This document shows, piece by piece, positions 23,701 to 35,048 of a DNA stretch of 64,000 nucleotides. The first letter of the stretch is position 1. Each line of letters opens with the position of its first letter. The notes below the pieces were generated by a model. That model was not told the origin of the DNA, did no database searches, and saw nothing but the letters and a program-made list of their open reading frames with translations. A program made the position numbers and the translations under genes. The DNA is taken from NCBI GenBank assembly GCA_001661515.1, contig LUVW01000044.1:1-64000 (forward strand), in the 5' to 3' direction. This DNA is from Capniomyces stellatus (Eukaryota; Kickxellomycota; Harpellomycetes; Harpellales; Legeriomycetaceae).

Positions 23701-24496
23701 CTAGTTCTCGCACCAGGAGTTGTTTTCAAGGACCTGTCGTTCTTCCTGGGGGGTAAAGTCGTTGACAATGTTGAATGTGCTTCTGATTTCTTGAACACTT
23801 TTGCCCTTGAACATGTTGGCGACAGACATGCATACCAAGTCAATCAGAGGCTTAATTTCCAAGTAATTTGCAGCCTAATAAAACCAAAATCATTTACCAC
23901 AAAGGATTAAAAACAGAAAAATTTAAAAGTGGAAAGGAAAGAAGAAAAGAGTAGATGGTTGGTAGTTAACAGCTGATAAGAGATGGATGGTAAACAATAG
24001 CAAGAAAGTCGGATTTACCATAATAAGGTCATAGAGAGTTCCTTGGTCAACTTTGCAAAACTCAGTATCCCATTCGGAAATCGGGAGAGCTTGGCGTTTA
24101 ACAGCCAAAGTATCCTCGTCAAGACTGGAGCTGAAGCCGAAATCAGCAAGCGCTAGTTCGGAGTCAACAACAATATCGTTGGAATGGTGCTGGCAGTACT
24201 CTATGACCTTTGTGAGAATAGAGGCTGAGATGTTTGCTAGTGGGATGGCTATTATTGAGAATTCAGAGTCAAATGTTTGCATGGTTAAAGTACCAAACAA
24301 GAATATAAAATCGTTGTGTTGTAAGTATGCAAGGAATGAGGCGTGTAAAAAAGTAAACGTGTGGGTAAATAAGTCAATTACGGGTTTCAGAAGGACCAAT
24401 GTCTTTAAGAATGTTTCGGATTAGTATAGACTTTTCGATTATTTTCTGCTCAACAGATATCTCGCAGCCTTCAGAAGTGGTTAGTTTTATGAACAT
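23701..24496 (-). CDS. SKP1: SKP1, SCF ubiquitin-ligase adaptor
   Basis: Links F-box proteins to cullin-1 in SCF ubiquitin ligases and also acts in kinetochore and other F-box complexes. Exons 24496-24382, 24248-24019 and 23874-23701 join in phase to 172 aa (human 163, yeast 194). The N-terminal BTB/POZ fold starts KLTTSEG and includes [19 protein letters not shown]. The C-terminal Skp1 signature is clear: [55 protein letters not shown] and the terminal NNSWCEN, which forms the F-box-binding surface. The middle insert (about residues 66-90) is of normal length. It is divergent from NUP85 across a 0.6-kb shared upstream region. Confidence 0.95.
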
Positions 24497-25122
24497 GGTC
24501 ACTGCAGCGGTCGTTTGTACAGGTTTATGTATTTTGTTAATATATAATTACAGTAATTTTGCTTGATCTCTATTGAGCAATGAGCAATAGTTAAGGGTAA
24601 GTGAATTGAATAAAAGCGTTTAGATTGACAAATATGTTATATTATGTTTTATGGGAAAAGTAAATACATTTGCTGTATGCACTTTGCGGAGAAGCCATGG
24701 AAAAAAAAAGGCGAAGGTAATAATAAGTAAAGCGCGAACAAACGTTCATTAATATCGACAACTTGCTGAATCAGGGCTGTGAGTGGTAATTTAACTGATA
24801 TGCAAGCTTAATTGAATTAAATTAAATTAACGAAACAAATTCCGAGAAAAAAAAAAGGCAACAATGTTCAATAATAAACAAGGCAAATAACAAGCAAGTA
24901 AAACAAAAGGAAGAATGGATTTATAAATGGTCAAGATCCTGTTTAAAAGTTTCGAGTAAGAGAGACAGAGATTGACATAAACAGACTCGATAGGACAAAC
25001 AGAATATAAAAAAAATAGTCTGGCCGACAAGAAACGACAAAAAGGATCGGGCATCAAAGTACAAGGGCCAAGAAATCGTCTACGATAATAATAATAAAAA
25101 GGAATCAGATCAGATATTCACA
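24497..25122. promoter_or_regulatory. Divergent upstream region SKP1/NUP85
   Basis: 626-bp gene-free sequence between the two start codons, becoming A/G-rich toward NUP85. It must hold both promoters. No individual element is identified with confidence. Confidence 0.4.
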
Positions 25123-28100
25123 ATGTTTACAATTGACAAGCTGGTAAAGGAAATAACAGGGGCAACCGACATGGAGGGAGTAGAGGAGACCAATAAAACC
25201 GGCATGGACGGTAACGATAAAGAAACCCCAGTGTACATGGTAAGCATAGAGATTGGATTTATTGCGCGTTTTTTTTTTTTTTACTACGCTGGATTTCAAA
25301 TCAAAGTCTATTCGCAATTGTCTAAAAGAAAAAAAAACAGTGTGGGCGGCGGGAATGTATACGTATAATACAGACGAATGTGGTATTGGAGAATTGGTCG
25401 ATATTTGGAAAATACCAAGGGTTTATTTGTAGAATCTTTAAACCGGCAAACGTGCTTGCAATAACAGCTTGATAATTGAAATGATAATTTAGAAGGGCGA
25501 AGAGAATAAAGAGGCAGAGGCTGGACAGAGAATGGAAGATATGGTGAGAGAGAGAAGAGAGTTTATGGTGCTGTCGCATGGGATATTTAAAAACATCCAA
25601 GGTATGGGATTTGAGGCAGAAAAGTATGAGAACAAGCGGTAAGTATTGATTTTCTAATCAATAGGATAAATAAATAGAACAATATAGTATAACAGAGACG
25701 GGGGGGGGGTAGTGGGAAGAAAGGGCTAGTAGTTAAAGAGGAGAATTTGATGGAATTTAGGGAATGTTCAGGGTTTTTAGAGGCGATGGAAAAGATGTGC
25801 AAGCAGTACAACGAAAATATAGTAAAGCAATATGTAAAGCAGTTGACCAAGGAGACTAAGCCTGTAGAGACGACCGGGGGTTCCGGTATTATTGAGAAAG
25901 AAAAGGAGGGCAGGAGGAAAGAGATGGAGAAGCTGCAAATGATGCACACGGTTTTTAAGTTGGTTGAGATAGTATGTTTTGAGACGTGTAGATATCCGAC
26001 AATAGGAGGTTTAGATAGCCGGGTGGTTTATCTGGGGGATAATGTAAACGAGTATGGGGAGTTTAGCCGAAAGTTGGTTGATTGGTATAACTACAACTTT
26101 CCAATAGACGAGATGGATGGATGCAGCCAGAAAGTAGAAGATGCCATAATAAGGTATTAGGAAATATAAATATATAGGGTTGCGCTATACAAGAAAACAA
26201 GAGGTTGCATATAGTCTGTACTTTAGTCCAACTCGACTCATCGTACGTTTGCTTGAACGCGAATATAAATGTAAATGTAAATATAAAATGTGTAAATAGA
26301 AACCTACTTCGAGGAAATTTACAAGTGGCGGAAAAGTTGATGGAAAAGATGCTTGATAGGGTTAAAGGAGATAGCGAAACAGCGTATTCGAATATTAGCG
26401 GCTTATTGGTAAGTAAAGAATAATAGGCATAGTTGAAGTAAATAGAGAGAAAGTAAATCAGCAGGATAGTAGACCAATGGGCAGTAACTGTAAATGTGGG
26501 TATAAATGGGTGGTTAGGATTTGATCCGAGTGTTCAAGAAAACAAGAATAGCAGGGAAAAGAGGAGATGAGGCGAGGAACTTGAAGGCACAAAAGCTGTG
26601 GTACCAGCAGTGTCTGTTGTTTGATAGTAACTTGGGGAAATACACAAAAGGGATGGTTGGGTATGGATGGGTGAAGGTGTGTTGTGGGATACTTATTGGA
26701 GACAAGAATAGGATATACGAGTCAAGCGAGTCGTGGATGCAGTATTTGACATGTCAGCTGTACTACCTGAATCCAAACAAGAAGGAGATAAGCTTTGACA
26801 GCTTGGTACAAGAGTGTATAGAAAAGTATGGATTGGCTGATGCTGATAGGAAAAATGACGAGATTGGGATGAGTCAATGTTTGTTGGCATTGATGAACTT
26901 TGATTATGTGGAGTTTATTGTGATTTGCTCGAAAATAGACTTGTGGTTATCAGCGCACGTTGCGGATATATTTTATCACTTAGGATACTTGAAAGACAGC
27001 GACAAAATGTAAATAAGTCAAAAAGGAAAAAATCAAAAATCAAAAGAAACAAATAAACAAGTTCAATGCTGGATTTTATAATGTAGTGGATTTGAAGTCT
27101 ATTTTACTCTTGGTAAATTGATACTTGATGATTTTGTTTATAAAAGTATATACATGTATTTATGTGTGTATTTGTATTTGTAGAATCGATTTTGACACGA
27201 GAGCTCGATACTTGATGGAGTATTCAGATATTTTAGCATCAAATAGAACAGTATGGAGATTATCGCTGGACTACTACATGTCAAGCGGGGACAAGGAAGG
27301 GATGGTGAAAGCAGAAAAAGTAAGAACCAAAAGCGGATAAAAGTAACTATACACAGACAGACACTAGCTGTCAAACGTATCGAATAGACAAGTAGCCAGA
27401 AAAACAGTCAAGTAAATTGTAAATGTAATGTATATAATGTGTTTCCAATAGGTTGTTTTGGGCCAAGAAATTACTAGTGATTATAGCACCACAAAGTTGG
27501 TTGGGCTATGTAAATTGTATGGAATAAACCAGGCGATACCACAGTTGCTAAAGAGGCAGGCAGACAAAAGCTTTAAAGAGGACAGGCAGTACGCAAAGGC
27601 AATAGCCAACTATACGCTGCTAGGAGAAGACGACTTGGTTCGGGAGGTTAGGAGGAGCATAATAACAGGGTATCTGGGTGGGTGTGATGTACGGCAGTTT
27701 GAAGTAGTGGATAGCTTGCCAAATGCAGTGGTGATGAGCAACGGAAACGAGTTGTTGGAGTTGGCCAAGTATCACAAGTTTCTGGTGCTGTATAACCGGG
27801 GCAATTTGGAGCAGGCTGCGAGTTGTATGCATGAGATATTTGATGTTCAGTCGGTCAGATACAATGACATTAAGCCAACTGAAATCTGGGTCTTGCTGCT
27901 AATCGATGCCATTTCCTTTATTACCGGGGGGAATCGGTGCCTGTCTGCCGAGAGCTCGATTTTGCTTGCTGAAAAAACCGAGTGTTTGCTGAGTTGCCCG
28001 TACAAGGCGCAGTTGTATGAACCAATTATTCAGTGCGCCAAGAAAAGTAGTGGCAAACACTCCTGTTCTTTGAGCAGTGTCGATGATATTGACCGGCTGC

Positions 28101-28150
28101 TTAATCAGTTCATTCTGCATAACTTGAGAAACATTTCGTCTTTTGCATAA
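25123..28150 (+). CDS. NUP85: Nuclear pore protein NUP85 (Y-complex)
   Basis: Scaffold nucleoporin of the Y (Nup84/Nup107-160) complex, an all-helical ACE1-type protein that pairs with Seh1. Seven exons (25123-25239, 25493-25638, 25761-26153, 26300-26408, 26518-27008, 27184-27319, 27452-28150) join in phase to 696 aa (human 656, yeast 744). Recognisable family segments are LLRGNLQVAEKLM, SESWMQYLTCQLYYLNP, CLLALMNFDYVEFIVICSK, DLWLSAHVADIFYHLGYL, RARYLMEYSDILASNRTVWRLSLDYY and, in the last exon, a helical repeat region with ELAKYHKFLVLYNRGNLEQA. The N-terminal about 90 residues are poorly conserved, so the first two exons are less certain. A G10 run at 25700-25709 falls in intron 2. Codons are G-rich through most of the gene. 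Confidence 0.88.
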
Positions 28151-28352
28151 TTGGCTAAAAACAAAAAAAATCAAAATCAACAAAATAAGCCAAGATGTGC
28201 TGAGAGTAAAGGGAGTGGGAGGGGGGTGCTTTTTTTTTGTTTGTTTTGTTTGTTTATTTATATTTATTTCTAAATATTTGATTTTATGAAAAGTACAAAT
28301 TAAATAAACAAAAGTCAAAGTAAGAAAATAATGGAAAAAAAAACAGAGAAAC

Positions 28353-29933
28353 TCAGCTCAAAAGTGCTACTAATGCAGCACCAGCGCCTGACCCGTCTTT
28401 AATGAGCTCAATGTCAACCAGGTCAGCCATCTCGTTGCCCAGGAGTTGCCTGGAGTAGGCAACAAGCGAGTCATGGAACCCAGGATAAAACTGGAACATT
28501 GACCCATCAATTCCAATAGTAGTTTTGGTGGTGATTTTAGTTTTGGTGAATGTCAAAACTGCGCATAATGCAGAGGCACTGAGCTTCTTTGATCTGTTTC
28601 CAACAATGTTGCATATGGTCTGGACAATTCTGAGGTCAACGATGTTTGCTTCGCTGATGTCAAACACGTGGTTGACAATAGCTTTGACATCAGCAAGGTT
28701 CTCTGAGGTATCGGAAACAATCACCGATACAAACGATGTGTCGAGAGAGTATTCCGAGTTGAGTTTCTTTGACGATTTGCCCTTGAACAGCTCGCGTCTG
28801 TCAATCAGGTGCAGCATCACGTTTCTTATTATTTCTCCTAGGTACAGACCCGATATCATCTTTTCAAACACCTGCAGCCCATGCGATGGTGACTCTCTAT
28901 TCAGCTTGTTGTCGTACGGGGTGTATGGCAGAATCGAGAGCTTGTTGTCAAATGCTCCCCACTCAATATTTACAACCATTTCTCCCTCCTCGTTCAGCCT
29001 ACTATTACCGCTACTGCCCGCCTCTCTGTCCTCTTTACCTTCTCCCACCCCCTTCAAACTCCCGTCCTCTCCCTCGTCCTCTCCCTCTCCCGTGCTTTCT
29101 TCATTGCCAACCGCCAACTCTTTATTTCCAAGCTTCTTGATGTTCTTTATCTTCTCCCAATAGCACCCATTTGACCCCGTTCCAAAAATTATCCCCATCT
29201 GCGTGTTTTTGTGCTTGTAACATCCCGCCACCAACGTCCCAACTGTGTCGTTCACTATCGCCACTATCTTCACCGGCAGATTCAACTTATGAAACGCCTC
29301 CTGTGTCAAAGCTACCACATCCCTGCCAACCACGTTCGGTATCACAAACCCCTTATTCCACATCACCAACTTTCCACTCCCAATATTCTCCTGCTCAACT
29401 GGAAACGAAAACGTGTACCCACACACCAATTCTTCCCCCTGCCTCTGCTCCCCATACCCCGCTCTTGGTATTATCCTGTTTTCCTCAAGAAATATCTTCA
29501 CACTATGCCCTATCCAATCAAACAACGTCAACGACTTTGCCTCTGAGGTAATCGTAAACACCTGTTGGATTTCTTCATGTTGCTTGTTGCCTAAAAACTT
29601 TATCAAACTAACCCGCAAATTCGTTCCCCCCAAATCCAAGCTCAAACACTCCCCAACCTCCTCCCCAGTTGGCCGCTTTGTCACATAACTAGGAATCATC
29701 TGCAAAGCCCCATTCTTTCTATTCAATCCATCCCTCATTTCCAAGTGAATCTCCTCCATTATCCTTTTCATTCCATCTAAATCCACCTCAAACTCTTCAT
29801 ACAACCCCCTCATCAGCTCGTTTATTCTCTCACTACCTCCCTCTATATACGATGGATGCTGTGTTTTTTTCAAGCCCTCCCTAATCCCTCCTCCCGTACT
29901 TACAAACCCATTACTTTCATTATTTATCGCCAT
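28353..29933 (-). CDS. HXK: Hexokinase
   Basis: Phosphorylates glucose and other hexoses with ATP, the first step of glycolysis. A single 526-aa exon covers both hexokinase domains: the ATP phosphate-1 loop SLDLGGTNLRV (98-108), the sugar-binding CGYTFSFPVEQ (171-181), the catalytic Asp in NDTVGTL (D229), phosphate-2 GIIFGTGSNGCY (247-258), IEWGAF (323-328), and C-terminal GIDGSMFQFYPGF and GSGAGAALVAL. Between GCYWE and IEWGAF there is an extra acidic Gly/Glu-rich insert (about residues 276-318) not seen in yeast hexokinases, which makes the protein about 40 residues longer than usual. It has no introns, unlike the neighbouring genes. It is convergent with NUP85, with 202 bp between the stops. 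Confidence 0.95.
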   Translation of the reverse strand: MAINNESNGFVSTGGGIREGLKKTQHPSYIEGGSERINELMRGLYEEFEVDLDGMKRIMEEIHLEMRDGLNRKNGALQMIPSYVTKRPTGEEVGECLSLDLGGTNLRVSLIKFLGNKQHEEIQQVFTITSEAKSLTLFDWIGHSVKIFLEENRIIPRAGYGEQRQGEELVCGYTFSFPVEQENIGSGKLVMWNKGFVIPNVVGRDVVALTQEAFHKLNLPVKIVAIVNDTVGTLVAGCYKHKNTQMGIIFGTGSNGCYWEKIKNIKKLGNKELAVGNEESTGEGEDEGEDGSLKGVGEGKEDREAGSSGNSRLNEEGEMVVNIEWGAFDNKLSILPYTPYDNKLNRESPSHGLQVFEKMISGLYLGEIIRNVMLHLIDRRELFKGKSSKKLNSEYSLDTSFVSVIVSDTSENLADVKAIVNHVFDISEANIVDLRIVQTICNIVGNRSKKLSASALCAVLTFTKTKITTKTTIGIDGSMFQFYPGFHDSLVAYSRQLLGNEMADLVDIELIKDGSGAGAALVALLS

Positions 29934-30272
29934 TTATACCTTTTTCTTTTTCTTTTCTTTCTTGTTTCTTTCTTTTTGTCTACTTTCTCCTTTTCCTTAA
30001 TTGTACTCGGTGTGTGTATTGTCTTTATTTTGTTTTGATTTTACACAGCTAGTTTTTACTGCACTATATCAGTCAATATTCCTACTACCACTACTACTAC
30101 TATTATTATTGTTATTGTTATTGATGTGAAGAAAGATTTGGTTTCACTCTTATTCCCATTCTGCTGCTTTTGTTTTACAAAAAATCAATTGACGGTTGGT
30201 ACCTTTATTTTTATTTATTTTTGAATCATTTTATTTTTACTTTGGAGAATCGGACTTTGTAAATTCAATATT

Positions 30273-30284
30273 CCCCCCCCCCCC
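30273..30284. repeat. Poly-C run (12)
   Basis: Uninterrupted C12 in the divergent intergenic region. Confidence 0.95.
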
Positions 30285-30993
30285 TCATCCGCCATTTTTG
30301 TTACAAATACTGTTTTAGCCACCAAATCCAATCCATCTAATCAAGTTATTGCTAGTCTTGTGCATAACGTTGCTTCATATTTTCCTAGTTATAGCTTTAA
30401 TATTGCACAAGTTTCTTGTTTAATCCCGTACAACTAATCTGTATCTCCAAAATTATAATAAAGACAACAATAAACATGACTTATCCAAAAATAGTAATGA
30501 CTATGTGATAAGACGCAAAGTCCTCCATAGGCATCGACCAATATCTTTATTGTTTTTATTTTAAAAAAAGTTGTAAGTATACCCTTTACGAACACCAACC
30601 ATCACCAATTGTGAAAGAGTAATTATAAATACCACCTACACCCGACCTTTTATTGCTTAATATTAATAAAACGAGCTCAATGCTGAATATATGCTGTCCA
30701 GCGATGTCAGTATTAATTCCGCACCTGGAGATCAATATCTGTCTTACAAAATCATGCTCTTGACATTTGTATAATTCTCCGACTAATAATGAACTCTCCA
30801 ATATAACAATATTACGCAATCGCATTAACCCTGACTTTTTATTTTTATTCAAGGCTACTGTCAATACACATATATACAATTTGTTTTTATTTCTGTTTGG
30901 CTAACCCATCAAGTTACTTTTATACGCCTTGATACCCTCGTCAAACAACATAAAGTCAATATTTTACAACTTTAAATCAGTCCAACAGAGCAT

Positions 30994-31000
30994 TATAAAT
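30994..31000 (+). promoter_or_regulatory. TATA box of PI-PLC-like gene 1
   Basis: TATAAAT lies 90 bp upstream of the chosen ATG (31084), similar in placement to the TATA box of the S1-like gene. Confidence 0.4.
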
Positions 31001-31083
31001 TTTGAAAACAGCCTAGAATACAACTACCAAGCAGCAAATATATTGTAAAAGTGGTACAAAGACATATATATTACACACATATA

Positions 31084-32465
31084 ATGCTTATAAAGTTTGG
31101 TACACTGGTGTCGTTGACGCAGTTGACATTGTATATAATTTCGAGCCAGGCTATTGGCGAACCAGTTCAGAATAACAGGCCCAAAACCACCAGATTTTGT
31201 AATGGGTATGAGGAGCTGTGCGACAGAAAATACAACGAGGTGTCATATCCTTGCACACACAACTCGTTTTCCACAAACAGAAACAACATTGCTACAAACC
31301 AAGACTGTCCAATAACAAAGCAGTTGGATGATGGGGTTCGTGTTTTTATGCTGGATCTGCATCTACCTGCTGGTGTAAAAAACAGAAATCCAAACAGCAA
31401 ATACATTGAGCGCGTCGACAACCCGTTCATAATCAAGCTTTGCCATTCTAGCTGTGTAATATCGTACTCGGGAGATTTAATCACACAACTAAACATGTTT
31501 AAGACTTTTCTTGACTTAAACCCCGACCAGGTTATTACCATTTTGATTGAAAATTACAACAGACTCACTTCAAAGAGAATTTACACCGACTTTATAGACT
31601 CCAAGCTTGACTCATACATGTTTTCAAAGCTGAACAACGAATCCTATGAGCTGCCTTGGCCCACTTTAAACGAGTTAATTGATGCCAATAAGCGACTTAT
31701 TGTTTTTTCCTCAAGAATCACTTTTGGTGAATACCTGATGTACCCTATGTAAGTTTGGAAATGTATTATTATTTATACTTACTTTTTTTGTTTTGTATCA
31801 TTATTTATATTTACTTTTTTGTTTTGTATTATCATTGAACTTGCTTGCTTATTTTTTTTCTCTACCTGCATTATAATAATCAGGCCAAAATGATGCGTTA
31901 TTCCGTTTATGACGTTACTGTGCCACATTTCTGCAGACTTACCACTAACCTGTACACAAAAATTAGGATAATCCCGTTTACTAAATACGGCTCCCAAACA
32001 AGCTTCGAGTCGGTGTACACGTCCCCATTCTCAAGCACCCTTGAGGGAAACTTTACCGAAATTATTACTCTAAACCATTTTGTCTCAAGCAAAATAACTC
32101 TAGATCAATCTCAAATACTGATACCTCACAAAGAATCATCCCCTGTTGTAAACACCCTGGAAAGTATCTACTCTCACTCTACCCAAACCTCTCTAGATAA
32201 CAACAACGCTACTATCAATTTTGTCTGCGTGGATTTTTATAATCTTGGTGAACTGTTCAACGCTACTTCTAGAATCAATAAGCTGTCTCCCCGTCCACTA
32301 GACACAAACACATTTGGAACTAGAAAATCTGTCTGCCAACCATTCTCTGAAGATAACACACACATCAAGGTTTCTAACACCAACACCAACCCCAGTCCAA
32401 GTTTTATTTCTTGTTCAAGTTTCCTCCCCTTTTTTACATTATGCTGTGTATTTTACCACATATAA
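31084..32465 (+). CDS. Secreted PI-PLC X-domain-like phosphodiesterase (copy 1)
   Basis: Secreted or surface protein with a PLC-like phosphodiesterase TIM-barrel. Exon 1 (31084-31748) and exon 2 (31937-32465) join in phase to 397 aa. A nearer acceptor at 31883 would break the frame, whereas the acceptor CTGCAG at 31936 restores alignment with copy 2. Start: the ATG at 31084 gives a clean signal peptide (LVSLTQLTLYIISSQA). X-domain motifs are YPCTHNSF with the first catalytic His (H59), QLDDGVRVFMLDLH, LCHSSC with the second His, and LPWPTLNELIDANKRLIVF. The C-terminus is Ser/Asn/Pro-rich then hydrophobic (FLPFFTLCCVFYHI), which suggests a GPI-anchor signal. Whether the substrate is PI or another phosphodiester is unknown. 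Confidence 0.78.
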
Positions 32466-33867
32466 TGTTTTACAAAAATTATTGTTATATTTACCACGAT
32501 TCACGTCATGAATATGTATACGATTACTATTTTATTTTTAATATATAGCCACTCGTTACAATTAATGTTGTACAGCTTAAGATTTCAAATATTTCCACTT
32601 TTACGACCAATGTGATTATTTAAGCTTTCCCTATGATATACTATACTCCCAAAGATCTACTTTGCTTGGGCTAGATGGTTATTGTTCGCACCAAATACAC
32701 TTACTAAACAGTAGCATATGGGTTAGTGCTGAGTACTGAAACGCCATGGCAACCGCGTATGGTTCGGGTTTGCAGTGAGACATCAAGCCAACATTTCCAG
32801 ATGTACTATTTCTTATACCTTCAAGGTGACGCATAATAGCTATGTCTAAATACTCGTTTGTGCTTTATTTCAGCATCAACAACACATTAATACTATAGAT
32901 TTAGTCTACAATCTGGTTAACATTTTTAGTGTAACTGGAATCTAACACATTTCAGCAAATTATTTTATTCTTAATATTCATTACAGCGCTTTGTACATAT
33001 ATAAGTGTATATATGCCACAGAACGCCGACAGTGGTCACTATGTGTACTTTAACTGCACCCAACATTACACCATATATTTTCACAGTATAGTTTTGAATT
33101 TTATTGACTTGGTCACATTTCAGTGTTTTTTATTCGCATTCGCTACACTTTTGGGACATTCAAAATTAGCTCCATGAACCCATGTTTATCCAAACAAACA
33201 CAAAAGGATTTCACTTGGCAAGTTCGATTATTGTTTATTATTTTATTGAACTTTTTTTTTAATTAAACCGTGACCTTGTTTTGAACTAGAGGTTTTTAAA
33301 CTTGACTTTTACTTTTAAAACTTTTATAAAATAAATCATATATCATTGTGATCACTATTTACACAGATGACCGCATCATCAATTAAACAAGTTTCAGGCT
33401 GTCAATCCGTCAAAGTTTACAATCTTTTCAAGTCACCTTTTATCTTTTACCCTTGACTCCCCATGTGGTTGATTTGTAAAAAAGAAAAAAGTCAAGATAT
33501 GTAAACTGAAAATATATCATTTATTGATGTTTGTTTTACACTTTTATTGTCCATAAATCTCCCATAAGTGTCGAGGTTTATGTTATTACAAAGATGTAGC
33601 AACGCTTAGCTATGGTATTATAGTGGCTTTGGCTAGCTATGTGTGTGTAAGAGGAGAGGGAGATGTACAATGGTACTTGACCAGTATCTACAAAGCCCAG
33701 CAAATCCTAGATACACAAATCCCAGAGGTCACATCAACATGGCTGTTTTCTGCAGTATAAAAAAGTTACATTTTTTCAATAATAAACGAGATATCTAATT
33801 TCGTTTAATTGTTCTAGTGTTAGCGAGGGACATCTTGGTCCTGTTTTTACAATGGGTATTGTTGCTA
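32466..33867. other. AT-rich intergenic region
   Basis: Downstream of PI-PLC-like copy 1. No gene is recognised. Confidence 0.55.
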
Positions 33868-33989
33868 TTATAGCATGATCTGCCAAACTTCTGCAGCGGA
33901 TTTGTAGTGAATTTCAAGAACAATTTGTTTGTGCTGATTCATGATAACCACGACTTGCTTAGTCGGCGAATATTCAAAATGAGCTCCAT
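33868..33989 (-). CDS. Candidate terminal exon of an unknown gene (partial)
   Basis: An acceptor (GATTATAG) is followed by 40 codons to a TAA, entering with two bases of a split codon. The peptide reads like a conserved beta-rich end (runs EYSPTKQVVVIMNQHKQ and SAAEVWQIML). The exon is clearly GC-richer than its flanks. Upstream coding exons on the same strand were not identified; a possible one is the open minus-strand segment at about 34525-34334. I do not recognise the family. Confidence 0.3.
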
Positions 33990-35048
33990 CTATAATCTTT
34001 CACCACAAAAAGTTGGGCAACCGAGTATTTGTTTAATTATGTAATAGCGCATAATTTAATTCTATTTATTCCCCAGTTCACCAAAAATAAGCGAACAGTA
34101 AATAAAGTTTGAAAGGAGAGAAAAAAAAGTCAATTCTAAATTACTAGCACCAATTTAAGCTGAGTATAGTTTACCTTAGTTTTCAATTATTGGCAGGACT
34201 GATTGATTCGAGATTAGAATATATCATTAGTAATATTGTTTGTAATATTTTTTCAGTTTTATTTTTTGGCAACTACAATAGTGGGCAATATTGTTGGTAG
34301 AAGAGAAGGATTGGGTAGGTAAAAGCATCAATTTTATTGGAAAGTAAACGCTTGTTTAGTTTCAGCACTGCAGAAAGAGTCGGTTTCGCAAAATATTCCC
34401 AGATGCAAGTAAAGATCCAATAGTCGCTTTAATCTTATGCAATCACTTAAATACAAATATCCTAATTGACGCAATGTTGAATAGTTTTGATGGATTTTTC
34501 CGCAATAAGCAGCAGGTAATATCAAAGCTGCAATATAATAAGTGGATTAAAATAGAATAAATTATTCGTCAAGTTTAACTTGTACTTGGCAAAAGTATTC
34601 TAAATGGTGTTATTAAAGTTAAAAGATAATCTATCTATCAAGTTGTATTGGAGGAAGATTTATTTCCATGTAAAAAAAGGTGAATTAGTAATCTTGGGCC
34701 GAGCTTGATCAGTAGTAAGCGAGTCAAAGAGGGAAAAAACCATTGGAATTAGTGAGTTTGAGCATTGTGAACTAAAATCAAAAAGACTAGCAATGAAAAT
34801 TAAATAGGTTGAATAGAATAAAAAAAATTAAAAAATTAAAAAAAGGTTAAAAAGGCTAATAGGGCTAAACGAAAAATCGATGCTAATAGTGAAGCTATAT
34901 AAAGTGTGTATACCGATAGGTTTTATTCGTGCTCAAAATTGCAATATATACCTTTAATTTTAGTTTTTTTTTGTCCTCGGATTATAATTAGAGAGACAGT
35001 GTATATACTAGAATATCTATATTTATAAATAGACGAATTTAGGTACCA
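33990..35048. other. Intergenic region upstream of PI-PLC-like 2
   Basis: AT-rich. It holds a minus-strand open segment (34525-34334) that might belong to the candidate terminal exon, and the TATA box listed below. No gene is called. Confidence 0.45.
34896..34903 (+). promoter_or_regulatory. TATA box of PI-PLC-like gene 2
   Basis: TATATAAA lies 153 bp upstream of the ATG at 35049, in otherwise A-rich sequence. Confidence 0.45.

Larger units (their letters stand above)
29934..31083. other. Intergenic region upstream of hexokinase and PI-PLC-like 1
   Basis: Contains pyrimidine-rich hexokinase leader sequence (29935-30000), a trinucleotide microsatellite (about 30083-30125, CTA then TTA/TTG units) and a C12 run (30273-30284). 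A 97-codon minus-strand frame at 30586-30879 has no recognisable domain. No gene is called. Confidence 0.5.

Noticed and set aside
30586..30879. 97-codon minus-strand frame
   Set aside because: No recognisable motif or splice partner; composition is like random AT-rich sequence.
31845..31936. Use of the nearer acceptor in PI-PLC-like copy 1
   Set aside because: It puts exon 2 out of frame and adds residues with no counterpart in copy 2; the CTGCAG acceptor keeps frame and alignment.
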